NCBI GenBank assembly: GCA_004295885.1
Contig: SEDG01000029.1
Coordinates: 1 to 14,634, forward strand
Direction: 5' to 3'
Length of the DNA: 14,634 bases
DNA from: Pedobacter sp.
Lineage (GTDB): Bacteria > Bacteroidota > Bacteroidia > Sphingobacteriales > Sphingobacteriaceae
The notes under the pieces are model-generated. The model did not search any database. It was not told where the DNA came from and saw only the letters and a list, made by a program, of their open reading frames with translations. Both the position numbers and the translations under genes were made by a program. How positions within the stretch are numbered: position 1 is the stretch's first letter; every line of letters begins with the position of its first letter. Shown piece after piece: positions 14,257 to 14,634 of the stretch.

Positions 14257-14262
14257 CAACCC

Positions 14263-14380
14263 GCTACGGAGGTAACGAGGAAAGGAAAAAAGAGTGAGAT
14301 CAGGAGGAGAGAGGATTGAGATAGGGGAGCACGGAATGCAAACAGCCGGGACGAAATAAGTTTCAAAAAAAACAAGAAAA
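14263..14380 (+). other. Purine-rich spacer between P1 and P2
   Basis: If transcribed from P1 this spacer gives an RNA that is mostly G and A over roughly 14267-14340, with SD-like runs GGAGGT (14268) and AGGAGG (14302). No start codon with a usable reading frame follows, so it does not look like a coding leader. Confidence 0.5.
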
Positions 14381-14381
14381 G

Positions 14382-14412
14382 TTTGCAGGTTTAAAAAAGT
14401 TTCCTACCTTTG
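14382..14412 (+). promoter_or_regulatory. Promoter P2 of the stable RNA region
   Basis: TTTG (14382-14385), a spacer of exactly 19 bases, then TACCTTTG (14405-14412). This is a textbook Bacteroidota promoter and the best in the window. Transcription should start near 14418-14420. Confidence 0.8.
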
Positions 14413-14418
14413 CAGTCC

Positions 14419-14634
14419 CAAACGAAACGGGAGCCAATCAACGGATGTTGAGGAAGCGAATAAGACAAGATTGAAACGGTGTGATTTTAAGTGAACGAAC
14501 GGAACATCAAGAGACCGTTCGGGAATTCGAGACCAACATCGCAACACATACAGGCCACCGCGAGGCACGGCCGGAAAGTTCATTAAAGAGATATCATTTA
14601 TACAACGCAGCGAGGCAATCAGGTACGGTTTGAA
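14419..14634 (+). ncRNA. Leader of a stable RNA, probably an rRNA operon (partial)
   Basis: The 216 bases after P2 have no reading frame of note but are richer in G+C than the flanking gaps. They also contain hairpins. CGAACGG (14496-14502) pairs with CCGTTCG (14515-14521), and GATGTTG (14444-14450) can pair at a distance with CAACATC (14534-14540). A GTTCATTAAAG stretch near 14579 resembles the boxA-like antitermination site found before Bacteroidota 16S genes. No 16S 5' end (AGAGTTTGAT) is reached, so the gene itself would start just beyond the window. Alternatives are a tRNA cluster or another abundant RNA. Confidence 0.45.

Noticed and set aside
14184..14375. 63-residue minus-strand frame over the P1 promoter region
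   Set aside because: It crosses the promoter and the purine-rich spacer; the residues reflect the G/A-rich composition of the other strand.
14257..14400. tRNA or RNase P RNA between the twin promoters
   Set aside because: I looked for a T-loop (GGTTCRANYCC), a CCA end and the conserved RNase P RNA string beginning GAGGAAAGTCC; only the first part, GAGGAAAG, occurs, and the rest does not follow.
1..14634. CRISPR array, prophage, insertion sequence or anti-phage system
   Set aside because: No regularly spaced direct repeats, transposase, integrase or defence-type proteins were seen on either strand.

Overview
The window looks like a chromosomal segment of a Bacteroidota bacterium, most likely of the Sphingobacteriaceae (Pedobacter-like). 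The basis is low G+C, A-rich start contexts, promoter -7 boxes of the Bacteroidota type (TAnnTTTG), a typical Bacteroidota DnaA, and the cluster of LemA with two TPM-domain proteins. It is mostly housekeeping or conserved sequence. I see no prophage, insertion sequence, CRISPR array or toxin system. The family and genus call is inference from gene content, not a search result.

Layout. (1) 1-2450, plus strand: the 3' end of a polysaccharide sugar-nucleotide cluster. It holds the tail of galE, an unknown helical protein, rfbB (dTDP-glucose 4,6-dehydratase) and a PHP-type tyrosine-protein phosphatase of the CpsB/YwqE family. The genes overlap or nearly touch, so they probably form one operon. 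(2) 2476-4150, minus strand: a MacB/FtsX-type ABC permease without an adjacent ATPase, and an A-type iron-sulfur carrier, separated by a strand-specific terminator hairpin. (3) 4241-6391, plus strand: an unknown membrane-anchored protein and a methylmalonyl-CoA mutase catalytic subunit that lacks the B12 domain. (4) 6392-8067: dnaA, preceded by two inverted DnaA-box-like 9-mers and followed by a strong terminator whose T-tract touches the start of the next small unknown gene (8080-8514). (5) 8511-11367, minus strand: lemA, a hairpin, a cytosolic TPM protein, an exported Gly-rich TPM protein, a short unknown protein and a NUDIX hydrolase. (6) 11573-13984, plus strand: an FAD-dependent dehydrogenase, a DinB-like protein and a CoA-binding protein. 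(7) 13985-14634: no convincing protein gene. It has a degenerate intergenic repeat and then two near-identical strong promoters 156 bp apart. These lead into a G+C-richer, structured leader that runs off the end, most likely the leader of an rRNA operon or another stable RNA beginning just outside the window.

How the parts relate. GalE, RfbB and the phosphatase fit surface polysaccharide synthesis and its control by tyrosine phosphorylation. The dnaA region carries signals consistent with autoregulation or an origin-proximal site. The lemA/TPM cluster is a recurrent envelope-associated cluster whose biochemical role is poorly defined. The most open questions are the four unknown proteins, the stand-alone mutase subunit, two hairpins that could attenuate transcription, and the identity of the RNA driven by the twin promoters.
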